Source of the DNA: SR1 bacterium human oral taxon HOT-345
GTDB taxonomy: Bacteria; Patescibacteriota; Gracilibacteria; Absconditabacterales; Absconditicoccaceae
Direction of reading: 5' to 3'
DNA: 64,000 bases
Assembly (NCBI GenBank): GCA_003260355.1
Contig: MPSQ01000001.1
Span: 799,953-863,952 of the forward strand
Below, one piece after another: positions 42,270 through 53,634 of the stretch. Below the pieces are notes generated by a model. It had not been told where the DNA came from. It saw only the letters and a list, made by a program, of their open reading frames with translations, and made no database searches. A program made the translations under genes and the position numbers. How positions within the stretch are numbered: position 1 is the stretch's first letter; the number at the start of each line of letters is the position of its first letter.

Positions 42270-42346
42270 TGGCGGGATGGAAGGGACTCGAACCCTCGAC
42301 CTCCTGCGTGACAGGCAGGCGTTCTAACCAGCTGAACTACCACCCC
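42270..42346 (-). tRNA. tRNA-Asp(GTC)
   Basis: Loop CTGTCAC, acceptor GGGGTGG/CCATCCC, discriminator G, encoded CCA. Confidence 0.9.
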
Positions 42347-42379
42347 AGCTTGGAACAACAAATCATCTAACTTGATTAA

Positions 42380-42455
42380 TGGAGCCAGCTGTCGGAATTG
42401 AACCGACAACCTACCGCTTACAAGGCGGTTGCTCTACCTATTGAGCTAAGCTGGC
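42380..42455 (-). tRNA. tRNA-Thr(TGT)
   Basis: Loop CTTGTAA, acceptor GCCAGCT/AGCTGGC, encoded CCA. Lies 20 bases past the rpsT stop codon. Confidence 0.9.
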
Positions 42456-42474
42456 ATTTAAAGTCCTCTCCGGA

Positions 42475-42738
42475 CTATTTCTTGAGAGTATCAAAAGCTT
42501 TTGAAACTCTAGCCTTTTTTCTAGCGGCGTTCCTCTTCTTAAGGATTCCCACCTTAGCGGCTTTATCAATAGCTTTGTATACTTTACTCAAATCCTCAAC
42601 AGTCAAAGATTCTTTTGCCTCAACTCCTTTAAGGAATTTTTTGATTGCCATCCTCATCCTCAACTTGAAATCGTAATTCCTCTTTGCAAGCGTTTGAGAT
42701 CTATTCATAGCTTTAACCGCGGACTTCTTGATTGGCAT
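42475..42738 (-). CDS. rpsT: 30S ribosomal protein S20
   Basis: An 87-residue, strongly basic helical protein starting MPIKKSAVKAMNRSQTLAKR, the conserved S20 N-terminus that binds 16S rRNA. An upstream in-frame start would add six residues that the family lacks. The gene lies inside a run of tRNA genes on the same strand. Its end overlaps a hairpin AGTCC / GGACT that may attenuate or mark processing. S20 is often transcribed alone, so this setting is unusual. Confidence 0.95.
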   Translation of the reverse strand: MPIKKSAVKAMNRSQTLAKRNYDFKLRMRMAIKKFLKGVEAKESLTVEDLSKVYKAIDKAAKVGILKKRNAARKKARVSKAFDTLKK

Positions 42739-42771
42739 TAAAAAAACACATAGCAAATATAAAGCACAACT

Positions 42772-42843
42772 CTCCGAGGGTGGGGATCGAACCCACGACC
42801 AAATGGTTAACAGCCATCTGCTCTACCGCTGAGCTACCTCGGA
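42772..42843 (-). tRNA. tRNA-Asn(GTT)
   Basis: Loop CTGTTAA, acceptor TCCGAGG/CCTCGGA, discriminator G, no encoded CCA. Confidence 0.9.
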
Positions 42844-42859
42844 TTAATTGACGAAAGAC

Positions 42860-42887
42860 GTTATACAAAATTCGGACCCATTTTCAA
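42860..42887 (-). promoter_or_regulatory. Internal promoter for tRNA-Asn, rpsT and downstream tRNAs
   Basis: Minus-strand TTGAAA (42882-42887), 16 bases, TATAAC (42860-42865). Confidence 0.5.
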
Positions 42888-42986
42888 GAGATTTTTCACT
42901 TTTTGTGGAAGATAATTTAATCGATGATCCACAATCCCAATTCCCACAATAGGGAATCAGACTTTTATCTTTTTAATCAAACCAAC

Positions 42987-43068
42987 TACCGGGAACAGGA
43001 CTTGAACCTGCACACCGTAAGGCACTTGGTTCTAAGCCAAGCGTGTCTACCAGTTCCACCATCCCGGC
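42987..43068 (-). tRNA. tRNA-Leu(TAG)
   Basis: 82-base class II tRNA with a long variable arm; loop CTTAGAA; acceptor GCCGGGA/TCCCGGT with one G-T pair. Confidence 0.9.
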
Positions 43069-43084
43069 AGAAGTTGATTTAATA

Positions 43085-43157
43085 CTCGGGAGATAGGACT
43101 CGAACCTATAACCCCCAGATTCAGAGTCTGATGCTCTACCAATTAAGCTACTCCCGA
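43085..43157 (-). tRNA. tRNA-Gln(CTG)
   Basis: Loop CTCTGAA, acceptor TCGGGAG/CTCCCGA, discriminator G. Confidence 0.85.
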
Positions 43158-43163
43158 TTATTT

Positions 43164-43238
43164 TGGTTGCGGAGGATGGAATTGAACCACCTATCTTCGG
43201 GTTATGAGCCCGACGAGATACCGTTTCTCTACTCCGCA
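43164..43238 (-). tRNA. Initiator tRNA-fMet(CAT)
   Basis: Anticodon stem GGG/CCC around CTCATAA, the initiator hallmark; encoded CCA. Position 1-72 reads as U-A rather than the usual C-A mismatch. Confidence 0.85.
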
Positions 43239-43267
43239 TTAGCAAATCACAATCTCTTTTATCACAC

Positions 43268-43338
43268 CTGGGGAACCAGGATTCGAACCTGGACAAACGG
43301 AGTCAAAGTCCGGTGTCCTACCTTTAGACGATTCCCCA
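43268..43338 (-). tRNA. tRNA-Gln(TTG)
   Basis: Loop CTTTGAC, acceptor TGGGGAA/TTCCCCA, discriminator G. First gene of the cluster, 24 bases after the promoter -10 box. Confidence 0.9.
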
Positions 43339-43361
43339 ATCAATTCTGATTTCTAGGAGGG

Positions 43362-43389
43362 TTTATATCTTTTTGGCGGAGGATTTCAA
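43362..43389 (-). promoter_or_regulatory. Main promoter of the tRNA cluster
   Basis: Minus-strand TTGAAA (43384-43389), 16 bases, TATAAA (43362-43367). Confidence 0.65.
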
Positions 43390-43471
43390 GAGAAAGTGTA
43401 AGAAAAATGAATGACAAAAAAGAATAACAATAAATATTCAGAATTCTGACTTTTGCTGCTGATTTTTTAAA

Positions 43472-43503
43472 TAAAAAAAGTAGACTGATTCCCAGCCTAC
43501 TTT
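43472..43503 (-). terminator. Terminator of the surface-protein operon
   Basis: On the minus strand AAAGTAG / CTACTTT stem with a TTTTTATTT tail, preceded by the recurrent ATCTGA motif. Confidence 0.75.
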
Positions 43504-43539
43504 CAGATTTTTTAGCTTTTTGTTTTTGTAGTGATATTA

Positions 43540-46500
43540 TTATTTTCTATAGACTTCAAGTGCTTTATTGAACTCTTCTGCACCTGGAGGAAGAGCACCT
43601 CGCAAACTTGGGTTGTATTCTACGAGAACTGACGCTCCATTCACAATAATATCCTTTTTCTTTTCTGATCCTTTGCTAGAATCTGCACTAAACCATGTAT
43701 AGAGTTCAGATCTTCTCTTCTCAACAACATCTGAAAGGTCTCCGATTGCAACTCCCTTGATATGAAGGTTTCCATAGTTACATCGTTCACCTTTTCTGAG
43801 GTTTCCAAAGGTATTTTTGAGATCCTGATCATTAGATGATTTAAATCCTTGTCCTGCATAGAAGATTCCTTGCACCATCTGTCCTGCGTGTCCATAGGTC
43901 TTGCGATCTCCATTACAAGAACCACCTGCATCAAAAGTAATGGTTCCCTCCGTCATAATCATTGCATTTGTAGGAAGATTACCTTTGATCGTAAGGTTTT
44001 GTCCCTTTGAAGCGATCAGTGTAAATGGTTTATTGGTTATTTTTGCACCAAGTAAGCTTGTAAGCTCTTCAGTTCCATCATAAAAGTAGATTGACTTACC
44101 TGGAACCTTTGATAGTCCGTTATTTCCAAGAGACTTTGCTAACTTTTGGTACTTATTTTTGAACTGAGTGAAGAGATTCTTCATATTCTTTGGTGTTTCA
44201 TACGCCTTATTCGAAATCTCAGTCGTCTTGAAGAACTCACCCATAAAGTTAGTTCCGTTTTTCAACTGGTATTTCGTAAGGTCTGTCGTAGCTTTATTTC
44301 CAATTCCATATGGACTCTTTTGGATAAGATAAGGCTCTGTTACTGCGAAGTCTACTTCACAGATGATTTCCCCTTCCCATCTCAAATTACCAGCGGTTCC
44401 TTTACCATCTTTGTCAGTAGTACATCTCTTGTATCCTACATCTTCTAAGGCAAGCTTGTATTCTCCAAGGAGACCACCGTTTGGCATCCACGTAAGTGTA
44501 GTATTCTTCTTATCAGTTATTGAGGTAGTTTTTCCAAATTCTTTGATCAGCAACTTGGAAGATAATGGAAGTAAGATTGGATAATCTTCCTGATTATTGA
44601 GTGAATCAAAGACATTCTTTACGAGTCCTTTATTAACGAGCTCACTTCCTCCGAACCAACCTTGCATATTCTGGCTTACTCGGTCTTCTACTGCTCAGTA
44701 TTGATTTCCTAATGCAGTATCCCATCCGTTAATATCTACACAATCTGTAGTAAACTCATATACCTTTCTACCATTTCCTTTTCCTGGTGCATAGACTGCA
44801 AACTTACATTGCATTGAGCTAAGTTCGATCTTGCTATTTGCATCACGATCTGAACATGAGTAAGCAAAATTTGTCTTCAACCAATTCTGCTTTTCTGAGA
44901 CAGTTTTGAGTCCAAGCTGAGCTTGCATATTCCAGTAGAATGGAAGCGCTTCTCCCTTCATAATGGAAATTGAACCATTATTAATATTGAAACACTGAGG
45001 AGCAATTTTCTGTCCCTGACTTTCTAGTCTACACGTATTGGTACAAGTGTATCCTGCATATCTAGTATCATACTCGTCCGTATTCCTGAAGAGTCTTCCA
45101 TCAGATCCGATGGTTCCATGTCCTCCAAGATCACAGACTTCGTTTCCGTCTTTTCTACCATTTCCACAGGATGGAGCATATCGCCCTCCTCATCCTCAAC
45201 CTCCTCATCCTCGACTACCACCTCATCCTCAACCTCCTCATCCTGAGGTAGTCTTGTAGACTCTGGCTGGGTCTTCATCATGTCCTTCTCCACCATTTGG
45301 TTTTGGATAATACACATGACCGATATTGTTTTGGTCACCTTTCTTCTGAGTCTTGATGATAATAGTGAGGGAATCACCTGACATAAAGTACCCTGTTCCC
45401 ATATCTACCTTCCATGCAATATCTGCAGGCTGAGTTCCTGAAACTGTAGGAATAATCTTATATACTGGCTTACTTGGATTATTTGGTCCAAAAGTAATCA
45501 CTCCAGTAAAAGCATTATCTGCTAGAACCCAAGAACCTGTATCAAAAGTCAGATTTCCTTCTATTCTATCTGTTACCCTGAATCCAGTCAAAGGTGCAGT
45601 TGCATTGGATATTACAAGCTTAAAGTAAGCTGGCCCATTGTCCATATTAAGCTGATTATCTTCTCGTGAGCCACCTACTGAGGTGCTGACGTATTTTTTG
45701 ATCTTAAGCTTTACATCTTCTAGCTTTGGAGTAACGTCCTCTGGATCACACTTTGGATCCTTTGGATCATCAGGGTTGAAAACACATGCCATATTGGTGT
45801 ATTTCGTCCTTGAGGATTCTACCAATCTTGCCTTAAGTTTTAATAGGAAAGAATCTGATTTTTTGAATCCTTGTGGGAATTTCAGTTCCCAATTGAGTGT
45901 TGCTTCTCCTGTTCCATTTACACCCGTAGCAAAGCTTACGAGCTCTGTTGTAGTAGTTTGTCCTGTAAGGAACTGAGTATTCGGAACGAATACAAGTCCT
46001 TTTGGCAAGGTATCTACGACCTTCAATCAAGTAAATGTTCCTTCAGTATTTGAAACCTTAATCGTAAACTCTACGATCTCTCCGCTGAAAACCTGTGGTT
46101 TATCAACAGTTTTTTCGATATGAAGAGCTCTTGGAGCAGGCTGATACGGTTCAGTATCATAATCCCAAAGATAGTTATTTTCATAGATTCCTACTCGGTT
46201 TGTCCTATTGTCTGGGTTAGTATTAAGCACTCTACCTGTCATAAGGAGCACTCCCTGTTGCCCTGAACTGAGGCTAAATCCTGAATACTCTAGGACTTGT
46301 ACTCCTCCACTCAGATAAACTCCGTTTGTATAAGAAGGCACTCCTTGGATTGCACTACTTACGTATTCAAGGTTTAGAGGCAGAATATCTCTAATCTTTA
46401 CGTTATTAATAGTCTGACTTCCAGTATTTCCAAATGGCATTCTGAAGCCAACCAATTCTCCCACTTTGTATTTATGATTTTTATCTCCAATGAGATCTTT

Positions 46501-48288
46501 TTCGATATTTGGGCGGCTCGGCTTTACTGCACTACATTGCACAGGCGTGGATCCTGCTTCTCCATTACATGTCCAAGTCCATTTTTGAGTAGCTTGGTCA
46601 TAGTTAAAGTTTCCGTAGGTTCCTGTAGTACACAAATGGTTTCCTCCGGTCAGATTTTCTACTGTTTGTCCGTTATATTGACTATTACATACTCCCTGAG
46701 TAAGCGTTTTTCTTACTGCACTACACTCTACTGGAGTTGTTCAGTTCATTCCGTCACATTTCCAAGTCCATCTATTGGTTGCAGAGTTGAACTGGAATTG
46801 TGTCATTGTTCCTGTAGTACACAAGTGATTTCCTCCGGTCAGATTTTCTACTGTTTGTCCGTTGTATTGACTATTACACTGTCCTGGGATTTGAGGAATG
46901 TCCTTGGGTTTACAGTTTTCATCACATCCACCTTTTCCCCAACCGGTTTTACTAGGATCATTTGGATCACAAGTTTCTCCATATTCAGGATCAAGAATTC
47001 CGTCTCCACATCGAGTAATTTCGTAATATTTACACTCTTTTTCTGCAGACCAGGCTCCATTTTGACTATCTGAATACCAAATAGTATACTCTAGATACAG
47101 ATTATTTTTGTCTCTTTTTATAGGCTTTTCTCTCACGTAATATGGAGAAGTAGCAGTCAAGATTTTTATGGTTTGATTTGGATTAAGGATCATATTCTGA
47201 TTTTTAATCTCTTTCGTCCATTCAAAGCTTGGGAATGGATCTGCTCCATTAAAATCAAGCTGTTCCCTATGATCTACCTTGAAATCTTTTAAATATCGAC
47301 TTTTTGTTGGTGTCCCGGTTATTTGATCATCAAAGACGTATCCACGACCATGTCTTAACTTGCCATAGAAAGTAGCATCACAGTCAGCCTTTGGAATTAT
47401 GGTATTGATTGGCTTACAGGAAGCATCACAACCTCCATTTCCCCAACCAGTTTTATTTGGATCTTTTGGATCACATTGCTCTGAACCGTTTTTGGCTCCA
47501 TCGCCACATCGCATTTCCTTTGCGCTACAACTGACGTTGGATGAGGCATTATTACATGTCCATGAATAATTTCCATTTTGATCTGGTCCTACAAAAGATG
47601 TCACCTTTCCCTTGCTACAAAGTGCCATATCGCTATTAAGAGCAGCTACTGGATGTTTCTCATTATAGATAGTTTTTCCATTGTAATCACTATTACATTT
47701 TGGCTGTTCTACCACGGTATTGATCGGCTTACATGAAGCATCACAACCTCCATTTCCCCAACCAGTTTTATTTGGGTCTTTTGGATCACAGATCTCTCCT
47801 CTATCTGTATCTACTATTCCATCTCCACATCGGGTAATTTCGTAGTATTTACACTCTACATGAGAGGTCCTAGGAGCCTTCTTGTCCGGAGACTTGGAGT
47901 AAGTAACGGTGTACTTTACCAATAGGTTCTTAGGATCTCTTTTTTGAGGGACATCTATAACAGGATATTGAGTCCTAGCCTCTAGGAACTTAATTGATTG
48001 CCCTGGCTTAACTTCATAGTTCTGTCCTGTTATTGCAGCGGTCCATTTGAACTTTGGGAAGTCGGGAGACTTATTATAGTCCTGCTGCTCTACAGAATTT
48101 ACTTTATAATTCCATAGGTAATAGCTAGAATCTGGAGTCCCATTGAAAGTATCATGAAAAGTATAACTATTTCACTGTCTCAGCTTTCAATAGAAAACCT
48201 GATCACAAACATCGTTGGCATAGGTTGTCATTCCTAATACGGTCATTCCTATCATAACCATGGAAAGTAACATTTTTTTCATCATCAT
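43540..48288 (-). CDS. Giant secreted Cys-rich adhesin-like protein
   Basis: A 1582-residue protein, in one frame only with UGA as Gly. Signal peptide MMMKKMLLSMVMIGMTVLGM. Then three cysteine repeats of DUF4215 (Myxococcus cysteine-rich) type, with cores such as CGDGAKNGSEQCDPKD and GWGNGGCDASCKP. They alternate with modules ending W-x-C-x-G ... P-V-x-C-S-A. Three DUF11-like beta-sandwich repeats follow (KYKVGELVGFRMPFGNTG; GEIVEFTIKVSNT), then a poly-Gly linker, a fourth Cys repeat and a ~450-residue C-terminal part (MIMTEGTITFDAGGSCNGD). No sortase or membrane anchor is evident. Last gene of a three-gene operon, 20 bases after its neighbour. Adhesion is inferred from architecture. Confidence 0.85.
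45181..45240 (-). other. Poly-glycine linker with six UGA codons
   Basis: Within the adhesin: eight Gly, Ser-Arg, nine Gly. Six of the seventeen Gly codons are UGA, mixed with GGA, GGT and GGG. Codon-level interchange of UGA and GGN in one homopolymer is direct evidence for UGA = Gly. Confidence 0.9.
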
Positions 48289-48308
48289 TATTGATACTTA
48301 TTAAAAGC

Positions 48309-51300
48309 TTATTCTTCTTCTCTTCCTCCTCCCTGTTCCGTCTTATCTCCATCTCCTCCCACACTTGGCTCGACAGGAGCTGGAGTCTCTTTTATCTCTG
48401 GTGTAACTGGAGTCTCAGAGACTGCTGGAGTATTTGGTACCTGAGATTCCTTCGGTGTTTCACTAGGAGTAGTTAATGGATGTTCATCCTCACCTGGAGT
48501 TGTGTCTGGAGCTGGTGGGATCGTCGGAGTTGGTGGGATCGTCGGAGTTGGCGGGATCGTTGGAGTTGGCGGGATCGTTGGAGTTGGAGGGATCGTTGGA
48601 GTTGGTGGAATCGTTGGAGTTGGTGGGATCGTTGGGATCTCTGATTCTCATGGTGTAGTATGTGGTTTTTCTGGAGTTGGAGTCGGCTTTGGCGTTGGCT
48701 CTGGTTTTGGCTCCGGTTTTGGAGTTGGCTCTGGTTTTGGCGTTGGCTCTGGTTTTGGAGTTGGTTTTGGAGTTGGTTTTTTCTCTGGTTCTGGAGTTGG
48801 CTCTGGCCTTGGCGTTTCCACTTTTGGAGTTGGTGTTGGTGTTGGCTCTGGTGTTGGTGTTGGCTCTGGTTTTGGCGTTTCTTTCTCCTTCTTTCCTCCT
48901 CAGAAGCTGATACCAAGATTCACATCCTGTTGCTCAATACCTGCCTGTGCCATCGTCTCTCAGACATTCCATGTCATCGTTCCTTGAGCCTCATCGTCCA
49001 TATGCACTTTATCTATCACTTTGAGTCCTTTGATCTTGAGACCAATAGATTCATTGGCACACTCTCCCATCAGATAAAATACGAACTCGGTTTCTAATTT
49101 ATATATTTTTCATCAAATGTCAAGAGCTTTTCAGGCGATTAATCCCTCTATCATTTCATTTGAAATGTTATTTTTTTGTCCTTCAGGTGCCACAGTAGCA
49201 ACGAAGTTTCTGACTGTCTCATAGACTTTTGCTTTCTGAAGTGGGTATTTATCAAGGTTTCCTGACTGTGCCTCCTTGTCTCCCTCAGCTTTTTTTCAGA
49301 AGAATCGCTCTTTGGCAGCCTGCTCCTGATCTCCAGTCAGCTTTTGCATTTTTCCTCCAAGCACCTTTGTCTCTCCTAGAGCGGTAAGAGAAAGTCCTCT
49401 TCCTTCCTGGGTTCCCTTTCTATAGAAGGCGGTGAATCCTACCAAGCCTGGATCTACTACTTGATCGATATTTTCGAGCGTATTGGCAAATGCCTTGCTA
49501 TCTATATTGATTCCAAGCTGAGAAAGTGTTTTTCCATTTGGACCCATTAGATCTTGATATGCATTATTTCTCTTATCTACGATTGCCTTGAGTGAAGAAA
49601 GGTCAGTAATCTTTCTCTCTGTGGCAAAAATTGCTTTTAGTCTATCAATGATAAGGTATTTATTTACTTCTGCCTTAGCGATACTTTCAGCTACTCCTGC
49701 CATATTATTACTTGCAGCATTTACTACGAGATCCTCTCGCTTTACCGCTGCTTTTTCCAAGAAAGCTCTCAAATCTTTAAACATTTCTTCTTGTGGTAAG
49801 ATTCACAAAAATTCTTGAGCTGCTTTTTGATAATCATTCTTGGTCGCTCCTGTATTTGCAAGGAAGCTATTGAGTGCTGTAAGATGCGTATCATCCAGCT
49901 TTGAAAGTGCTTGCACTAATGGAGAATTAGGATCTCTGAGGTCGGCAAGCAGTTTATTTTCATTTTTGATTTCAAAGGTTCAGGTATTTGCCTCCTTATC
50001 ATTGAATCTGAATTCGATTCAGGTTTTCCCTGCTTCAGAAGGTCAGATTTGAACATCAATACCTCCTATCTCATTTTTAGTAATGATAAAAGTTTGTCCC
50101 TGCTCAAACTGGTATTCTACCCCTGGTTCAAATGGTCATGGACCAACCTTTTCAGTTCCGTTGAAGAAAGCTAGATTTCACTGCTCATCGATCTTCATAG
50201 TAAGGTCTTTAAGCTCTGGATTATTAGCTTTAATCTGGTCTAAAGCCTTCTTGGCATTCGACTCCAATACTGCTCCGATATATTCTTTATTACCTTCAAA
50301 AGCTTTGACGCTAGCTGGAGTCAGTGTTCTCATCTTTCCATCTCTATTATCTTTTCCTCCGATATCGAGAATATTGGTTGCTCCTGTCGTTCTCGCAGCA
50401 GTAAGGAAACGGTAATCCGTATTTGCTGGAAACTTCAAGATACCATTCTCATTTTTTACGTATCCTTTAAGGTCATCATGAGCTCTAACTGTCAAACCAG
50501 CCTTTCTCAATACTGTAACTGGGATTTCAACGAAGTCTCCATTTTTTTTGATTTCTTCCTGCTGAGTCAAGATATTTGCCTTTCTCAGAATATTTGTCAC
50601 TTCAGTAAAATCTCAATCTTCAACACCAGGAAGAGTTTCGTTTCCGATACCATATTCTGCACGCTGTCTGAGGTTTTTGAGACTATTTTTGGTGTCTTCA
50701 TATCCTTCATTGTGATACTTACTAAGCTTAACACTTAGTGTTCCCACTGGCCAGAATCCTGCCAAGAATTGAACTCCTAGTGCTGCTCCCGTAGGTTTCC
50801 ATCCTTTTGGAAGTCCTTGGATAGCATTATTTCTCCAGCTATCAGCATATCGCTCTGCTATAAGCTTTGCTGCATCATCTTTCTCAATTCCGTCAACAAG
50901 AGCAAAAACTGAAGTCAGATTTTCTGCTGCTTTCTGGAGAGATGCCGTATCAGATTCTGGATATTTTTGCTGTAAGTATTTTTTTACTGCATCAAAAGTA
51001 GGTTTTCCTTCTTTATCAAGCGATAAAAGGTCTTGCATCATTTGCACTCCTTCTTCTTTTATCTTTTTGTAGTGCTTTTCGATACCTTTAAGCTGAGATT
51101 TCTCAAATCCTACATTGAGTCCCCATGATGGGATTGGTCCAATGAGCGTCACGTTTCATCAGAAAGTAACTGACTGAAGTGCCTTTGGATCGATATTACC
51201 AAGGACAGATTCAGCATTTATTTCTTGTTTGATATTAGCATTCAATCCAAGTAATGGGATCGCTGCTATATTTGTACCAGCAGAAGCTGCAACATTTAGT

Positions 51301-53123
51301 TTTCCTTCATTTTCTCAAAGGTTCCACTTGGCTGCTTCTTTATTCCAAGCGAGTCCTACCCCTGCAAAAGGTTTTCCATCTTTGGTAACTCCTGTTCCCA
51401 GATTGAAAGAAAGTCCTTTGAGAATCTGATCTAATGGCAAATTCATTCCAGCACTTACTCCGCTGAGGTTTGCAGAAGTTGAAACAATATCCTTTTTCTT
51501 CATTTCTGCAAGTAGGTAAGAAGCAGTGCTAGACAAGACAAGTTCTTTCCCACTCTCTGAGAGCCCCTGAAGTGCAGGAGCTGCATCAATTGTTTCCTTG
51601 ATCAACTTAATATCCTCTGGAGAGAATTTCTGCATCTCGAGCGTTTTTTTCACGGCGTCCTTTCCATATTCGAAAATTTTACCTGTTTCTGCTGGAGAGT
51701 CCATAAGTGCTGTCTGCACTGCACGAGCGTTCTCTACGTCAGCACTCATCCATTGTGCAAATTCCGCAGGAGTCTTTACTTTAGAAAGGTCTGATTTTGG
51801 CATTCTAACCTTCATAAAGTCAATCACATTTTCTACCACAGCATCCATTGGCACTCCTCTATTGAGAGCTACAGAAAGTGCATTTTCTACCTGCATTCCT
51901 CTTTTCACTCCACGTCCATCCAGATAATTTCCAATTCCATCAAAATTTGTATCTGTCATCAGAATTTTAATCTGTTCTTCTGGAGATTTGGATTTGATTG
52001 CATCAGTAAGAACTCTGAATTTTCCAAGATCGGACTTTTGGATTCCTTTTTGATCAAGGTCGTTGAGATGCTGTTCCCACTTACTATCAATATCTTTGTT
52101 GATGAGCTCCTCCGCAGCAGCTCTCGCTGATCCCTGACTTAGTCCCTGTTCTAGGTATTTTTTGGTCCAGTGTGCTCTTGCTGATTCCAACTGCTGAGCA
52201 TTGTTCTCTCTATAGGCACTCTTTCGATTAGCCTCTTCATTACGAAGCCCTGCTTTTCTCTCTTTTTTGGAGATTGGTGCATTAAGTGATTCTGTATAGA
52301 CAGCGCGGAGTTCTTTTCCCTCGTTGATAAGACCAACTTCGAGATTTCCAATGATTTGATTCCATCTAGAAAGCTCTGAATTAGATTTTTTTGCCTCGCG
52401 ATATGCTAAAAGTCCTTTGTCAAAATTATCGGACTCTTTCTTGGTCCAAGTGCTACCATCCCTCTTAGGAAGAATCGTATTCCAGTCTGGAAGTGTTGTC
52501 TGATCATGAAGCAAAGAAACAAAATCTTTGGCAGAAAGACCACTTTGAACAAAAGCCTTTCTAAAAGCTGATTTGTAGCTTTTTTCCTGTTTATTGAGCT
52601 TTCCCTCAGCAAGGGTTTTTCCGTTGATAATTTTATCAAAATTCTTGAGTTCAGTATCAGAAACGGTATTGTTTTTCACCCTCTGGAGGTAATTCTCTGC
52701 CTTGTAGGATGCTGAGTTTTCTATTTCTCCTCTTAGGACATCGGCTTCTACTTTAGCCTCTTCGATTGCTCTTTTGATTTCAGCATTTTTTTGCTTTTCG
52801 AGCTTATTTTGCTCTTTATATTCTTTAAAGAGAAGCTGGAGAGCTGCCTTTTCTTGGTCTGTTTTGGCAGATTTGTAGAGCTGCTTGACCTGCTCTTTGG
52901 TCAACTTATTGAAAAAACTTTCCAGTCTCTTCTGAATGTCATGTTTTAGCACTTTTTTAAAATGCTTTTCGTTGATCAAGCCCTCTTCCCTCATTTTCAT
53001 CAAATCCTGAAGCGCTTTGGTTGCCGAATCATCTGCAAGCTGCTCTTGGGTGTTTGAGGCTTCTACACCGACATAGATCTTCTTGTCTTGTGCTGAGTCC
53101 TGTGATCCATTTTTTACTGTCAT
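48309..53123 (-). CDS. 1604-residue helical protein with Pro-rich repeat tail, unknown
   Basis: A very large protein in one frame with at least ten UGA codons as Gly. There is no signal peptide or membrane helix. Residues 1-600 are charged and largely helical ([24 protein letters not shown]). A middle region has Gly-rich, beta-like stretches ([40 protein letters not shown]) reminiscent of outer-membrane barrels. The last 230 residues are Pro/Thr/Glu repeats ([12 protein letters not shown] and TIPPTP units). ATG 53123 is used; an upstream TTG is possible. It is sandwiched between a small helical protein and the secreted adhesin, so a role in surface display is plausible but unproven. Confidence 0.8.
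48511..48890 (-). repeat. Coding tandem repeats (TIPPTP and KPEPTP type)
   Basis: About seven 18-bp units encoding T-I-P-P-T-P (48511-48640), followed by irregular 12-24-bp units encoding K-P-x-P-T-P (48662-48890). Both lie inside the 1604-residue protein. The complementary strand shows long spurious ORFs. Confidence 0.85.
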
Positions 53124-53175
53124 CTTTATTTCAATCAAAGTGATAAAAGTATATCTTTATGTTTTATTACCCTTC

Positions 53176-53469
53176 TTATTGTTCAGAGAGAATCGAATCT
53201 AACTCTGAAGAGAAGTTGTTTGCTTCTGCGTTTTGTTCTTGTTGTTTGAGTTTTTCTACGACAGAGATCGCTCTTTGAAGTTTTCTCTTTTTTTGTTCAT
53301 CAGAAGTGGATTGCACTACCTTTTTAAAGACCTGGAAAAGCTCATCAATTTGTTCTTCTCTGAGGATATTATACCTCATTAATACGAGAAAACCTCTCGC
53401 TGGCTCCCAGACTTCTTTTACTTTTTCTAAGAAGGTAGTGATGTACTCTTGTTTTGTCATTGTTTGCAT
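53176..53469 (-). CDS. Small helical protein, first gene of the surface-protein operon
   Basis: A 97-residue charged helical protein (KQEYITTFLEKVKEVWEPARG; QKKRKLQRAISVVEKLKQQEQ). ATGs at 53469 and 53460 are both possible. No UGA codon, signal peptide or known domain. It precedes the 1604-residue protein by 52 bases. It might regulate or chaperone the operon's products; that is only a positional inference. Confidence 0.65.
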   Translation of the reverse strand: MQTMTKQEYITTFLEKVKEVWEPARGFLVLMRYNILREEQIDELFQVFKKVVQSTSDEQKKRKLQRAISVVEKLKQQEQNAEANNFSSELDSILSEQ

Positions 53470-53582
53470 GGCTTGTATGCTAAAATGCTTTAACTCAAGT
53501 ATAATCCATTTTTTTTATTTTTCTGCTTTTTCCGCTTTTTTGGAAAATTATATACTTGCCTTTTTCCCTTTTTGTGATATAA

Positions 53583-53613
53583 AATAAAAAATCCTGAATG
53601 TTTTTTCAGGATT
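53583..53613 (-). terminator. adk terminator
   Basis: AATCCTGA / TCAGGATT stem followed on the minus strand by TTTTTTATTTT. Confidence 0.8.
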
Positions 53614-53634
53614 CTCTATGGATAAAGCTAGTTT

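Noticed and set aside
45024..45377. Minus-strand ORF rich in Glu and Val opposite the adhesin frame
   Set aside because: It is a shifted frame of the UGA/GGN poly-Gly linker and has no start context.
48502..48987. Plus-strand ORFs with GIVGVGG and FGVGSG repeats
   Set aside because: They are the complement of the Pro-rich TIPPTP / KPEPTP repeats of the minus-strand 1604-residue protein.
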